Translations under genes and position numbers: made by a program
Part shown: one piece after another, positions 1 to 9,083 of the stretch
How positions within the stretch are numbered: position 1 is the first letter of the stretch
How the letters are laid out: each line of letters starts with the position of its first letter
Assembly (NCBI GenBank): GCA_900315795.1
Contig: ONAM01000014.1
Location: 98,938 to 162,937, forward strand
Direction of reading: 5' to 3'
Length of the DNA stretch: 64,000 nt
Source of the DNA: Candidatus Avelusimicrobium caledoniensis
GTDB taxonomy: Bacteria; Elusimicrobiota; Elusimicrobia; Elusimicrobiales; Elusimicrobiaceae
Notes under the pieces: generated by a model
Told to the model about the DNA's origin: nothing
Databases searched by the model: none
Seen by the model: only the letters and a program-made list of their open reading frames with translations

Positions 1-38
1 ACTTGAATCTGCCGTTTTTCGTTTATTAGAAATACTTG

Positions 39-2639
39 TTATTGCAAGATAGCCAACAATTTTTCCATGGGCTCTTTGGCCTCGCCGCCGCCCTGGGCAA
101 AGTCTGCCCGTCCGCCCGCGCGACCGTTTAACTGTTCGGCTAATTGTTTAGCCACGGTTACCGCGTCGGTATTAGGCAATTTGCCCGCCGTTTTGACTAC
201 AAAGGCGCGTTTGCCGTCTTTATCGCACGACACAATTACTAGCGCTTGCTTGTGTTTTTGGGCAATTGTATCAGCGATGTTGCGTAGTTCTTTCGGTTGG
301 GCATCATCGGCATAGCGTAGCACCACGGTCGTACCGTTTTTAAGCGCAAATGTCATTTCGTTTACACCGCCGGCGGCCAACGCTTTTTGGCGGAAATCTT
401 CGTATTGTTTTTTGACGTCTTTGAGTTCGTCCATAATCGCGTTCACACGCGCAAACACGTCTTTGGCCGGAACAACGAGCCGCGCCGCCAATTTCTCGGC
501 TTGGCGGTTAACTTCTTTTAAATAGTCTAACGCCGCCGGGCCGGCAATTCCTTCAATGCGGCGCACGCCCGCGGAAACGGAGCCCTCTTTAAGCACCAAA
601 ACGGTAATTACTTCGGACGTATTTTTTACGTGTGTTCCGCCGCAAAGTTCCAAACTGTATTTTTGGTCTGCGTGTTCAAAGTCGCCCCCCATTAACACAA
701 AGCGGGCCGGGTCGGCATATTTCTCGCCGAGCAGTGTGACAGCTCCCAATTTTTCGGCATCGGCCAAGGGACGCGTCTGGCACGTAACGGGCAGCGCATC
801 CGCGGCGGCCTTATTGGCAATTGCCCACACTTTATTTAATTCTTCGGTTTTGGGCGTTTTGGAAAGCGTATAGTCAAAACGGAAACGCTCCGGCGATACA
901 AACGAACCGCTTTGGTGTACCGTCGTGCCGAACACTTGCCGGAGTGCCGCGTTTACCAAGTGAATCGCGCTGTGGTTAGCGCGCAAGCGCGCGCGGCGCG
1001 GGGCATCTACCGTCAGTGTAACGACGTCGCCTTTTTTAAGCGTACCCGTAAATTTATGTAAGAAAACTTTACCAAGCGGTTTTTGCACGTCCGTAATTTG
1101 GGCAATTTCTTCGCCGTTAGAAACAAGGACGCCCGTATCGGCCACTTGTCCGCCGGACTCGGCGTAAAAAGGTGTCGTGTCAAATACGGCGTACCCGTCG
1201 GTTACTTGGTCGGCTTGTTCAAATTGGCTGTTCAGCAAGGCCAACACTTTGCCCTGAGCAGTTAGCGTATCATACCCCACAAATTTTGTTGCCGGGCACG
1301 CTTGCTCCAATTTTTGCATAACAATCACTTTGCCTTTTGTAAATTCATCTGCGTATGAACGGCTTTTTTCTTGCGCGGTTTCTTTGGCTTGTTCGTATCC
1401 TTTTTCATCCACGCTTACCCCGCGCGCGGCGGCAATTTCGCGCGTGAGTTCCAAGGGGAAACCGTACGTTTCGTGCAAGTGAAACGCGTCCGCGCCGGAA
1501 ATAGTTTTTGTGCCGGTAGCTAAAATTTCAGCCAGTTTTTCTTCGCCCGTAACGAGCGTTTTTAAGAAGGTTGTTTCTTCTTGTTTAAGTACGTCTTGGA
1601 TGTGCGCGGCATTTTTATCAATTTCCGGGTACAAGCCCGCAAAGATTTTTTGCACCACGGGCACGAGCGTATATAAATACGGTTTGTCGTTACCCATGAG
1701 TTTTGCATAGCGCGCCGCGCGGCGAATTAAGCGGCGCAAAATGTATCCGCGCCCTTCGTTAGACGGCAAAATGCCTTCGGCAATTAAAAAACTGGAACTG
1801 CGCGCGTGGTCGGCAATAATGCGTAAAGCGGAATCTTCCTCTTTGGTACTGCCCGAAATATGTAAATCTTTTTTGGCTTGCTCAATTAAAGGAGTAAACA
1901 AGTCCGTACCGAACACGTTTTTGGCTCCTTGCATGGCCATACACAAGCGTTCAAGCCCCATGCCGGTATCAATGTTGTTATGCGGCAACGGTTTTAAGGA
2001 GCCGTCTTGTTGGCGGTTGTAACTTTCAAACACGATATTCCAAATTTCCACAAACCGCCCGCAATCACACGTAATATCACAATGCGGGTTTTTGCACCCT
2101 TTATCGCCAAAATCATAATAGATTTCACTGCACGGGCCGCACGGTCCCGTCGGGCCCATGGTCCAAAAGTTATCGGCTTCGCCGAGTTCAAAAATGCGTT
2201 CTTTCGGCACGTATTTAAGCCACGCTTGGTAAGCTTCTTCATCGCGCGGGGCAATACCGCCTTTATAAATACTTACATATAATTTATCGGCGGGCAAACC
2301 AAGCACTTGTGTTAAATATTCCCATGCCCACGCAATGGCTTCGTTTTTGAAATAATCGCCAAACGAGAAATTGCCCAACATTTCAAAGAAGGTTAAGTGA
2401 CGCTCGGTAAATCCGACGCTGTCAATATCCGTCGTGCGTACGCATTTTTGACAAGAAACCGCGTTTTTGAGCGAATTATCAATGCCTAAAAAATTGGCTT
2501 TAAATTGCACCATGCCGGCCGACGTAAACAAAAGGGTCGGGTCGGAGTGGGGAACGAGCGAGCTGGACGGAATCGTCGGCAGTCCTTTTTTATTAAAAAA
2601 TTGTAGATACGAATTTCTGATTTCTGTGCTTGTTTTCAT
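39..2639 (-). CDS. alaS: Alanyl-tRNA synthetase
   Basis: This cytoplasmic class II enzyme charges tRNA-Ala with alanine and edits mischarged serine and glycine. The 866-residue protein is complete and of normal bacterial length. The N-terminal catalytic core carries the class II motif region (SAGMVQFK). The editing domain has the zinc-site HxxxH (NHSAIH, near residue 557) and the CxxxH motif (CGGTH, near residue 666). The C-terminal DHHA1 region ends with the glycine-rich GGRADFAQGGG segment. The start is the ATG beginning MKTSTEIRNSY, which matches the family N-terminus. The gene is divergent from the membrane-protein operon that begins at 2741. Identification is firm. Confidence 0.98.
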   Translation of the reverse strand: MKTSTEIRNSYLQFFNKKGLPTIPSSSLVPHSDPTLLFTSAGMVQFKANFLGIDNSLKNAVSCQKCVRTTDIDSVGFTERHLTFFEMLGNFSFGDYFKNEAIAWAWEYLTQVLGLPADKLYVSIYKGGIAPRDEEAYQAWLKYVPKERIFELGEADNFWTMGPTGPCGPCSEIYYDFGDKGCKNPHCDITCDCGRFVEIWNIVFESYNRQQDGSLKPLPHNNIDTGMGLERLCMAMQGAKNVFGTDLFTPLIEQAKKDLHISGSTKEEDSALRIIADHARSSSFLIAEGILPSNEGRGYILRRLIRRAARYAKLMGNDKPYLYTLVPVVQKIFAGLYPEIDKNAAHIQDVLKQEETTFLKTLVTGEEKLAEILATGTKTISGADAFHLHETYGFPLELTREIAAARGVSVDEKGYEQAKETAQEKSRSYADEFTKGKVIVMQKLEQACPATKFVGYDTLTAQGKVLALLNSQFEQADQVTDGYAVFDTTPFYAESGGQVADTGVLVSNGEEIAQITDVQKPLGKVFLHKFTGTLKKGDVVTLTVDAPRRARLRANHSAIHLVNAALRQVFGTTVHQSGSFVSPERFRFDYTLSKTPKTEELNKVWAIANKAAADALPVTCQTRPLADAEKLGAVTLLGEKYADPARFVLMGGDFEHADQKYSLELCGGTHVKNTSEVITVLVLKEGSVSAGVRRIEGIAGPAALDYLKEVNRQAEKLAARLVVPAKDVFARVNAIMDELKDVKKQYEDFRQKALAAGGVNEMTFALKNGTTVVLRYADDAQPKELRNIADTIAQKHKQALVIVSCDKDGKRAFVVKTAGKLPNTDAVTVAKQLAEQLNGRAGGRADFAQGGGEAKEPMEKLLAILQ

Positions 2640-2716
2640 AAAACCTTCTTAAATAAATGTATATATAAAGTATATCAAATACGCGGCCCGCCCCGCGAGC
2701 GTACAACGGTATTTGT

Positions 2717-2722
2717 TATAAT
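2717..2722 (+). promoter_or_regulatory. -10 box for the 2741-4478 operon
   Basis: A perfect TATAAT lies 19 nt before the ATG at 2741, and a GGAGGA ribosome-binding site lies at 2732-2737. I do not see a clear -35 box. Confidence 0.5.
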
Positions 2723-2740
2723 AAACAATACGGAGGACGC

Positions 2741-3091
2741 ATGCATAAAATTTTAAGTTATTTATTTATTTGTATTGGTGTATTACTTATCTTTTTTTCA
2801 CTGATTAGTATGTATAAAGTATTTGTGGACCGCCAACCCGCGGCCCCGGTCGTGCAACTGGCCGATATGAATTTACAAACCCAATACGGCACGATGATTG
2901 TGCCCATGCAAAATATAAACACGCTAGCTAATTTGGGTTTATTTGCCCTGTTTATGGCGTTTGTGCTGTCCGTCGGAGCCAAACTGGCCGGGCTTGGTGC
3001 AAAAATGCTCAAAAGCGAACGCATCCGCGAGGCATTATTAGAACTTAAACCAACAGAAATACCGTCTGAAGAAAACCTAAAAAATTTATGA
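2741..3091 (+). CDS. Small two-helix membrane protein, function unknown
   Basis: I do not recognise this 116-residue protein. It has two predicted membrane helices, roughly residues 5-25 and 60-85, separated by a polar segment of about 35 residues that probably faces the periplasm. The short charged tail ends in several Glu residues. A GGAGGA ribosome-binding site and TATAAT box precede it. Its stop overlaps the ATG of the lipid kinase gene (ATGA overlap at 3088-3091), so the two are translationally coupled. That suggests a membrane or lipid-related role, but this is only context. Confidence 0.75.
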   Translation: MHKILSYLFICIGVLLIFFSLISMYKVFVDRQPAAPVVQLADMNLQTQYGTMIVPMQNINTLANLGLFALFMAFVLSVGAKLAGLGAKMLKSERIREALLELKPTEIPSEENLKNL

Positions 3092-3966
3092 AGATACGAT
3101 TTATTTTAAACCCCGTCAGCGGCAACCGCACCGCCGACACCGAACATTTTGCCCGGTGCATACAGCTCAATTTCCCGGGTGCGGATATGCGGCTAACCAA
3201 AGCGGCCGGGCACGCCACCGAACTGGCGCGCGAAGCGGCGGCTGAAAATTTTGACGTCGTGGTGGCTATCGGCGGAGACGGCACCATTAACGAAACGGCC
3301 CGCGGGCTTGCGGGTACAAAAACAGCTTTGGCGGTTATTCCGCGCGGATCCGGCAACGGATTTGCACGCGAACTGGGTATGCCGCTTAATTTTGAAGAAG
3401 CCGTTGTGTCTTTACAACGCGGCAGTATTGCCCCGTGTGATGTGGGGCGTGCAAACGGCGAATTATTTTTAAACGTGGCGGGCGTTGGGTTAGAGGCCGA
3501 AATTGCGTGGCAATTTATGGAGCACGGCAAAACAGGCGCACGCGGCAAGTGGCCGTATTTTAAACTGGGGGCGAAAACAGTTTTCTCGTATAAACCGCCT
3601 GTATTTGACGCAGATATTGACGGCCAAAAAACACAACTATCCCCCCTCACGCTTGTATTTGCCAACGGCCGCCAATACGGCAGTAATTTCAAAATTGCAC
3701 CGCGCGCCAATTTAGGCGACGGGTTATTGGATATGGTAGCCGTCAACAACGTGGCCAAGTGGAAACTTGTGTGTGCGCTGCCCGGGTTTTTTACAGACGG
3801 TTGGCGTCCGCTGGGCGTAACAGATACCACCCAAGTTAAACACGTGGTGCTTACGCACGACGGACAATTTCCCTATCACATTGACGGCGAGCCGCGCCAA
3901 GCAAACGGCAAATTAGAATTTAGCATAGAACATCACGCATTAAATGTGTTGTTCCCGGAGCGGTAA
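3088..3966 (+). CDS. Diacylglycerol/lipid kinase family protein
   Basis: The 292-residue protein belongs to the DAGK catalytic family (YegS/BmrU/LCB5 type), which phosphorylates a lipid hydroxyl with ATP at the inner membrane face. The N-terminus has the family hallmark NPVSGNR. The nucleotide-binding signature GGDGTINE lies near residues 58-65, followed by PRGSGNGFAREL. The C-terminal beta-rich domain contains DGDFPYHIDGEP-like residues (actual: DGQFPYHIDGEP). Length is normal. It overlaps the upstream gene by 4 nt and is followed after 2 nt by the nuclease gene. The exact lipid substrate cannot be told from sequence. Confidence 0.9.
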   Translation: MKIRFILNPVSGNRTADTEHFARCIQLNFPGADMRLTKAAGHATELAREAAAENFDVVVAIGGDGTINETARGLAGTKTALAVIPRGSGNGFARELGMPLNFEEAVVSLQRGSIAPCDVGRANGELFLNVAGVGLEAEIAWQFMEHGKTGARGKWPYFKLGAKTVFSYKPPVFDADIDGQKTQLSPLTLVFANGRQYGSNFKIAPRANLGDGLLDMVAVNNVAKWKLVCALPGFFTDGWRPLGVTDTTQVKHVVLTHDGQFPYHIDGEPRQANGKLEFSIEHHALNVLFPER

Positions 3967-3968
3967 TT

Positions 3969-4478
3969 ATGGCCAGGCGAAAAACCTCTTCCCGAAAACG
4001 CTTATCCCCCGGTCAAAAAAAGGCCGAATTTTGGGCATCTGTAATTATTGCCGTTATTTTATTTTTTATGCAACAGCAAGGCAAGCCGCTAACAAAAACC
4101 GGGCCGATAGAAGATGAACAGACCTTTGAAAACGTGTCTATCGCGTCCGTTTACGACGGAGACACCTTTAAAATCAATTTAAATTGTTCCTTAGCGGTCT
4201 ATTGCGAAAAAGTGCCCGTGCGTGTGCGCGGCGTAGATACCGCGGAAATAAAAGGGAAAACCGAGCGTGAAAAAAAACTCGCCCAACAAGCCAAGGCGTT
4301 TACTAAAGAATTTTTAAGCGTGGCCCCGGTGTCGCTATCTAACTGCGGGCGCGATAAATATTTCCGCCTACTGTGCGACGTGCAAAACGGGAACGGCCAA
4401 GATTTGGCGCGCGAACTGATTAAGCGCGACTACGGCTACTCCTACCAAGGCGGCACGAAAAGCAAAAAGTATCAGTAA
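3969..4478 (+). CDS. Membrane-anchored thermonuclease (SNase-like) domain protein
   Basis: This 169-residue protein starts with a basic segment and one membrane helix (about residues 20-36), which would place the rest outside the cytoplasm. The remainder is a staphylococcal-nuclease-like fold: VYDGDTFKI begins the OB barrel, VRVRGVDTAEIKG holds the Arg and Glu of the active site, and GRDKYFRLLC supplies the second Arg. Several Cys residues (NCSLAVYCEK, SNCGRD, LLCDV) could form disulfides in the periplasm. It starts 2 nt after the lipid kinase stop, so it is the last gene of the operon. It probably degrades or processes nucleic acid in the envelope. Confidence 0.85.
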   Translation: MARRKTSSRKRLSPGQKKAEFWASVIIAVILFFMQQQGKPLTKTGPIEDEQTFENVSIASVYDGDTFKINLNCSLAVYCEKVPVRVRGVDTAEIKGKTEREKKLAQQAKAFTKEFLSVAPVSLSNCGRDKYFRLLCDVQNGNGQDLARELIKRDYGYSYQGGTKSKKYQ

Positions 4479-4480
4479 GA

Positions 4481-4999
4481 TTATTGATAAGTCCATGCCC
4501 GGTGATTGCCTGAAATATGCCCGCTTATGGCGCCCGTTTCCTGTTTACAGACTTGATTGCGCCAATCGGTTGCGTCTGTATTATTATATAGATAGCATAC
4601 TCGCCGCCCCGGATTTTCTGTCTGCGGAAGATGTTGAGGACGCCGTCCGTAGCCAAAGCCCGTCTTGGTATTGTAACAAACCGTACGAGCCCCGTCCCCA
4701 TTATAGCCCGTATAACAAAAGCCCCAATCAAAATCATATCTGTTGGCAGAGGAAGAATTAACCGTACCGCCAGCAGGAAGATCAATATCCAATTCTTCAA
4801 AACGGTTACTGTATGTGCCGTTTGCTAAGTAGTAAACTTCCTGCGCTTGTGTGATTTTGTCCACAATGGTTTTCAGTTCCACATACCGTGCCTTAGCCAC
4901 GGATAAACGATACTGCGGCAACGCCACCGCCGCCAATATGCCGATAATGAGTACAACCACTAATAATTCTATTAACGTAAATGCTTGTTTGTTTTTCAT
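4481..4999 (-). CDS. Type IV pilin/pseudopilin-like protein (copy 1)
   Basis: The 172-residue prepilin has a 6-residue leader (MKNKQA), cleaved before Phe, with Glu at +5 (FTLIE). The leader -1 residue is Ala instead of the usual Gly. A hydrophobic helix of about 25 residues follows, then an alpha-spine segment (YVELKTIVDKITQAQEVYYL) and a variable C-terminal domain with four Cys. PilE/GspG-like proteins form pilus or pseudopilus fibres after processing by prepilin peptidase. No assembly genes lie in the window. It has its own promoter (5026-5053) and AGGAGG site, and is convergent with the nuclease operon, ending 2 nt from it. Confidence 0.93.
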   Translation of the reverse strand: MKNKQAFTLIELLVVVLIIGILAAVALPQYRLSVAKARYVELKTIVDKITQAQEVYYLANGTYSNRFEELDIDLPAGGTVNSSSANRYDFDWGFCYTGYNGDGARTVCYNTKTGFGYGRRPQHLPQTENPGRRVCYLYNNTDATDWRNQVCKQETGAISGHISGNHRAWTYQ

Positions 5000-5025
5000 A
5001 CAACCTCCTTTTTATCATTAAATAA

Positions 5026-5053
5026 AATGTAGCAAAAAAAAAAACGATGTCAA
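5026..5053 (-). promoter_or_regulatory. Pilin promoter with T11 spacer (copy 1)
   Basis: Read on the minus strand, TTGACA (5048-5053) is followed by TCG, eleven T, GC, then TACATT (5026-5031). The spacer is 16 nt and the A run on the plus strand is 5034-5044. The leader to AGGAGG and the ATG is about 27 nt. Confidence 0.75.
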
Positions 5054-5063
5054 GTTTTATTTT

Positions 5064-5145
5064 TTCTCTCGCTATATCCCGCATAGAAACCCTGCGGGAT
5101 GACGAGCGAGAGAATAGAAACCCTGCGGGATGACGAGCGAGAGAA
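5064..5145. repeat. Nested palindromic repeat with tandem right half
   Basis: The outer arms are TTCTCTCGCT (5064-5073) and AGCGAGAGAA (5105-5114). The inner arms are ATCCCGCA and TGCGGGAT. The right half, a 31-bp unit, is repeated exactly in tandem (5084-5114 and 5115-5145). Its core resembles the other GAT-CCCGA...TCGGG-ATGACA repeats of the window. Confidence 0.85.
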
Positions 5146-5235
5146 AAATATATACAGAAAGCCCCTTGCCGGATGGGCAGGCAAAAAATAGCCCCAAGAA
5201 TAATTTTGTGGAAAATTGTTTATCGGTAGCAAGTA

Positions 5236-5317
5236 ACAACGGCACAAACATTTTTTATAAGGTGGAGATCCCCGACAGAAACTTTCGGGGATGACACCTT
5301 ATTGTTTGTGCCGTTGT
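5236..5317. repeat. 82-bp nested palindrome with REP-like core
   Basis: Three concentric arm pairs: ACAACGGCACAAACA (5236-5250) with its complement at 5303-5317; ATAAGGTG (5257-5264) with CACCTTAT (5295-5302); and a REP-like core ATCCCCGA with TCGGGGAT (5268-5292). A T6 run breaks the symmetry on the left. It lies between pilin copy 1 and dnaE. Confidence 0.85.
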
Positions 5318-5354
5318 ACGCGATTATAGAAGATAACATCAGTTGTTAACAAAC

Positions 5355-5515
5355 AGCGCGGCATAAGCGCAAGGACAACACCCGGTTTTCAGTTTTGAGA
5401 TAGATAGACCTTGCTAGTTGGACCGTAACGTACGGCCACCGGACGGCGCAACGCGCCGCAAGTACGTGAGGTCCAAGGCAAGGCCTAGATGCTCAAAAAT
5501 GGAAACCAAAACAGC
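5355..5515. ncRNA. Candidate rod-shaped structured RNA (unidentified)
   Basis: This stretch after the dnaE stop folds as one long rod. Paired arms, from outside in: GGTTTTCAGTTTTGAG (near 5392) with CTCAAAAATGGAAACC (5492-5507), 15 of 16 positions pairing; CCTTGC (5409-5414) with GCAAGG (5478-5483); TTGGACC (5418-5424) with GGTCCAA (5470-5476); CGTAC (5429-5433) with GTACG (5462-5466); and GGCGC with GCGCC at the tip (5445-5457). A weak plus-strand promoter is possible (TTGTTT 5302-5307, 17 nt, TATAGA 5325-5330). The strand is not settled because the rod is symmetric. It lacks the SRP GGAA tetraloop motif and the RNase P core. It could also be a dnaE 3' structure. Confidence 0.35.
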
Positions 5516-5521
5516 GCGCTC

Positions 5522-8500
5522 TCATCTGAAGGTCCACGCGTTGCCCCACGTGTTTTCTATATATTCTAGCAGTCCCTTATGCAACAAAACGCGCTTATTG
5601 GTGCGGATGCGGTGGAATTTGGACGGATCTTCTTTAGACGGTACTTCTAAAAACACCGTCGTTGTGCCGCGTGTCATATCCAAATAACTTTTGAGTTTTT
5701 GTAACGATTCTTTGGTATAGTTGGCAGGCAAACGCACGGTAAATTCTTTGGCGACATTCGCCATCAAATCGGTAATGTTGCTGACGTCTTGCAAATTTAG
5801 CTCAATGTTGGCGCTTTCGTCGTCGGTGCGGATATCGCCTAAGAAATTTAAAATCGCGTTAGGAGCTAGCAGCCCCCCCACCTGTTCAAACGTGCGCGAA
5901 AACACATTCACGCTTAGCGACCCGGTACAATCTTCAATGACTAATTGCGCCCAATCTTTTTTTGTTTTCTTATTTTGGCGGCGTTTAAATAGCGTAATAA
6001 TACCCAGTACGTTTAAGCGTCCGGTAGCACGGCCTTCCAAAATATCAACAATGGGGGTGGCGCGCAGTTGGGCTAAATTGGCTTGGTATTTTTCCATGGG
6101 GTGTCCGCTGAAGAAAAGCCCCAAAACTTCTTTTTCAAATCCTAATAATTCCGCGCGGCTCATCGGCGCGGCTTGCACCAGTTTAGTTTGTTTGACACTA
6201 AGCATGGACGAAAATTCGTCGCCAAATAAACTATCCGTGTTGGTTTGTTGGCGTCCGCGGGAAATGCGGTGGGCAGTTTCTATTACGGAGTCTAAATTGG
6301 CCAACCCGTACGCGCGCGTAATACGCGGATCTTGCTGGGGATACACGCTGTCTATCGCGCCGGCTTTAATAAAACTTTCCAACGTTTTTTTGTTAACAAC
6401 GTCCGCCAGTTCGGCGCGAGTACATACGTCTTCTAAAGACGTATATTTGCCGTGTTCTTTACGTACGCGCGCAATCGCCAAACAGGCCTCCTCGCCTGCA
6501 TTTTTAATAGCGTTTAACGCGTAGCGGATACATTCTTTTCCGTCTTTTTCTTCCACGGAAAAGTCCGGCTCGGACGCATTGACATCCGGCGGTAAAATCT
6601 CAAAACCCAACTTGCGCGCTTCGGCCAAATACGTAACGATTTTGTTTTCTTTATCGTCGGCACCGATAGCGTTGTGTCCAATTTCGTTGGTGAGAGCCGC
6701 ACACATAAACTCAATAGGGTAGTTGGCTTTTAAATACGCCGTTTGATACGACACAAGCGCATACGCATACGAGTGAGATTTGTTAAACCCGTATCCGGCA
6801 AATGCCTTCATCTGTTCATACACGTGGTGGGCAATTTTTTCGGGAATTTTATGTTCCTTGCACCCAGCCATAAATTTCTGGCCGAATTTTTCCATCATGT
6901 CAATTTTCTTTTTGCCCATGGCTTTACGTAGCGAATCTGCCTCGCCGGGAGTAAAACCGCCTAAGCGTTTGGAAATTTCCATAATTTGCTCTTGGTAGAG
7001 CATACAACCGTACGTATCTTTAAGCGGTTCTTCTAGTAACGGTGTTTCGTAGACGATTTTTTCTTGTCCGCTTTTGCGCCGCACAAACATATCCATCATG
7101 CCCGACTCCATCGGCCCCGGGCGGTACAACGCCACCAAGGCAGATAAGTCGCTAAATTGGGTAGGTTGTAATTTTTTGATGAGGTCGCGCATGCCGCCGC
7201 CTTCCAACTGAAAGATACCCAATGTTTGGCAGGCACACAGCATATCGTAGGTTTTTTTATCATCTAATGGAATTTTGTTAATATCAAAATCGGGGTTGTG
7301 GCGGGCACGGATCATCTTTTCGGCATTGTCAATTACCGTCAGCGTACGTAAGCCCAAAAAGTCCATTTTAAGTAGCCCTAAATTAGAACACGGCTCCCCT
7401 TCAAATTGGGTAGTGATAACGTCCTTAGCCCCGCGGGCAAGCGGTACATATTCGGAAACGGCCTCTTTGGTAATCAGCACCCCCGCCGCATGGATACCCG
7501 TATGGCGTTTGAGCCCTTCAATTTTGCGCGCCATATCAAAAAGCCGTTTACTCTGCGGGTTGTTGTTTAACTCATTACGCACTTCGTTGATTTCCAATGC
7601 TTTTTCCAATGTCATTTTGGGATCGTTGGGAATCATTTTGGCAATGCGGTTGGCGTCGGCCAGCGGGATCTCCAACACGCGCGCAACATCTTTGATAGCC
7701 AGTTTGGCTTTCATCGTACCGAACGTAATGATTTGGGAAACTTTATCATTACCGTATTTGCCGCGCACGTAGTCAATGACGCGTTCGCGGCCGGCGTCGG
7801 ACATATCAATATCCAAGTCAGGCATGCTGATACGGTCCGGGTTTAAAAAGCGTTCAAAAAGCAGTTTATTTTGTATCGGGTCAATGCGGGTAATATCCAA
7901 GCTGTACGCCACGAGCGACCCCGCGCCCGAGCCGCGCCCCGGGCCGATCGGGATATCGTGCGCGCGGGCCCAGTTGATAAAATCTTGCACGATGAGAAAG
8001 TAGCAATCAAACCCCATGGTAATAATGACGTTAAATTCATACTCTAATTGTTTCCAGTAATTGTCCGGCACGTGGCCGTTCATCTTTTTAGTAAGCCCTT
8101 TGCGGCATAAATCTTTGAAATACTCTTGCGAGTTGGGATACTCCGGCGGGATATCAAAATTGGGCAAGATAAACCCGTGTTTGGGAAATTCCAAATTACA
8201 TTTTTCCGCAATTTCTAAGGTATTTTTGCACGCCTCGGGCGTGTGGGCGAACAAACTGCACATTTCTTCGGGCGACTTAAAATACAACTCGTGCGACATT
8301 TTCATCCGGTTAGGGTCGTTGAGCGTTTTGCCGGTAGAAATACAAACGTGCACGTCGTGCGCTTCCCAATCTTCTTTTTTCTCGTAGTGGCAATCGTTCG
8401 TGGCGACCACGGGAATACCCGTCATTTTAGCTACGTCTTTTAAAAGCGGCAGCGACTCTACTTCTTCGCGGATACCGTGGTCCATGAGTTCAATATAATA

Positions 8501-9022
8501 GTTGCCCTTGCCAAAAATACTTTCATATTCTTTAGCAAGCGCACACGCTTTTTCCATACCGCCCGGCTCGCGTACGTATTGCGATAAAAACCCTTTCAAA
8601 CAGCCCGACATGCACAGTAGCCCGCCTGCGTGCTGGGCTAAAATAGTTTTATCAATGCGCGGATGATAGTAAAACCCGTCCACCCACGCCATGGAGTTTA
8701 ACTTCATCAAATTAAGATACCCTTCGTGATTGCGGGCCAGTAGGGTAAGGTGTCCGGTGCGCGATTTATCTTTTTCTTTATAATTACCTTCGGTAATATA
8801 AAACTCGCACCCGATAATCGGTTTAATACCGGCGTCTTTGGCAGACGCATAAAAATCAAGCACCCCGTACAGGTTACCGTGGTCGGTAATAGCCATGGCA
8901 GGGATGCCTTGTTTGGCCAGCCCTTGCAAAAATTGGGACGGTTTATGATTTTCCGACACGCGCAACATACCGTCTAAGAGTGAATATTCGGTATGGTTAT
9001 GTAGTTGTACAAATTCAGCCAT
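5522..9022 (-). CDS. dnaE: DNA polymerase III alpha subunit
   Basis: This 1166-residue protein is the replicative polymerase catalytic subunit. The N-terminal PHP domain starts FVQLHNHTEYSLLDG, with its metal-binding His residues preserved. The polymerase palm has PDLDIDMSD near residue 400, which supplies the catalytic aspartates. The helix-hairpin-helix and OB-fold region (GRLNVLGIITLFKRR onwards) completes the normal DnaE1 length and order. The start ATG has an AGGAA ribosome-binding site 5 nt upstream. It is transcribed alone, divergent from the Nudix gene at 9084. Its 3' side abuts the rod-shaped structure at 5355-5515. Confidence 0.97.
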   Translation of the reverse strand: MAEFVQLHNHTEYSLLDGMLRVSENHKPSQFLQGLAKQGIPAMAITDHGNLYGVLDFYASAKDAGIKPIIGCEFYITEGNYKEKDKSRTGHLTLLARNHEGYLNLMKLNSMAWVDGFYYHPRIDKTILAQHAGGLLCMSGCLKGFLSQYVREPGGMEKACALAKEYESIFGKGNYYIELMDHGIREEVESLPLLKDVAKMTGIPVVATNDCHYEKKEDWEAHDVHVCISTGKTLNDPNRMKMSHELYFKSPEEMCSLFAHTPEACKNTLEIAEKCNLEFPKHGFILPNFDIPPEYPNSQEYFKDLCRKGLTKKMNGHVPDNYWKQLEYEFNVIITMGFDCYFLIVQDFINWARAHDIPIGPGRGSGAGSLVAYSLDITRIDPIQNKLLFERFLNPDRISMPDLDIDMSDAGRERVIDYVRGKYGNDKVSQIITFGTMKAKLAIKDVARVLEIPLADANRIAKMIPNDPKMTLEKALEINEVRNELNNNPQSKRLFDMARKIEGLKRHTGIHAAGVLITKEAVSEYVPLARGAKDVITTQFEGEPCSNLGLLKMDFLGLRTLTVIDNAEKMIRARHNPDFDINKIPLDDKKTYDMLCACQTLGIFQLEGGGMRDLIKKLQPTQFSDLSALVALYRPGPMESGMMDMFVRRKSGQEKIVYETPLLEEPLKDTYGCMLYQEQIMEISKRLGGFTPGEADSLRKAMGKKKIDMMEKFGQKFMAGCKEHKIPEKIAHHVYEQMKAFAGYGFNKSHSYAYALVSYQTAYLKANYPIEFMCAALTNEIGHNAIGADDKENKIVTYLAEARKLGFEILPPDVNASEPDFSVEEKDGKECIRYALNAIKNAGEEACLAIARVRKEHGKYTSLEDVCTRAELADVVNKKTLESFIKAGAIDSVYPQQDPRITRAYGLANLDSVIETAHRISRGRQQTNTDSLFGDEFSSMLSVKQTKLVQAAPMSRAELLGFEKEVLGLFFSGHPMEKYQANLAQLRATPIVDILEGRATGRLNVLGIITLFKRRQNKKTKKDWAQLVIEDCTGSLSVNVFSRTFEQVGGLLAPNAILNFLGDIRTDDESANIELNLQDVSNITDLMANVAKEFTVRLPANYTKESLQKLKSYLDMTRGTTTVFLEVPSKEDPSKFHRIRTNKRVLLHKGLLEYIENTWGNAWTFR

Positions 9023-9083
9023 GGTATTTCCTGTTTCGGCCCCGGTTTTAGACGGGAGAGGTTAAAAAAGGTAAAATGTATCT

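Noticed and set aside
3045..3830. 261-codon minus-strand frame opposite the lipid kinase
   Set aside because: It is a shadow of a well-supported kinase gene, with no RBS or recognisable domain.
5392..5507. SRP (4.5S) RNA
   Set aside because: The rod shape fits, but the conserved GGAA tetraloop and its asymmetric internal loop are not there.
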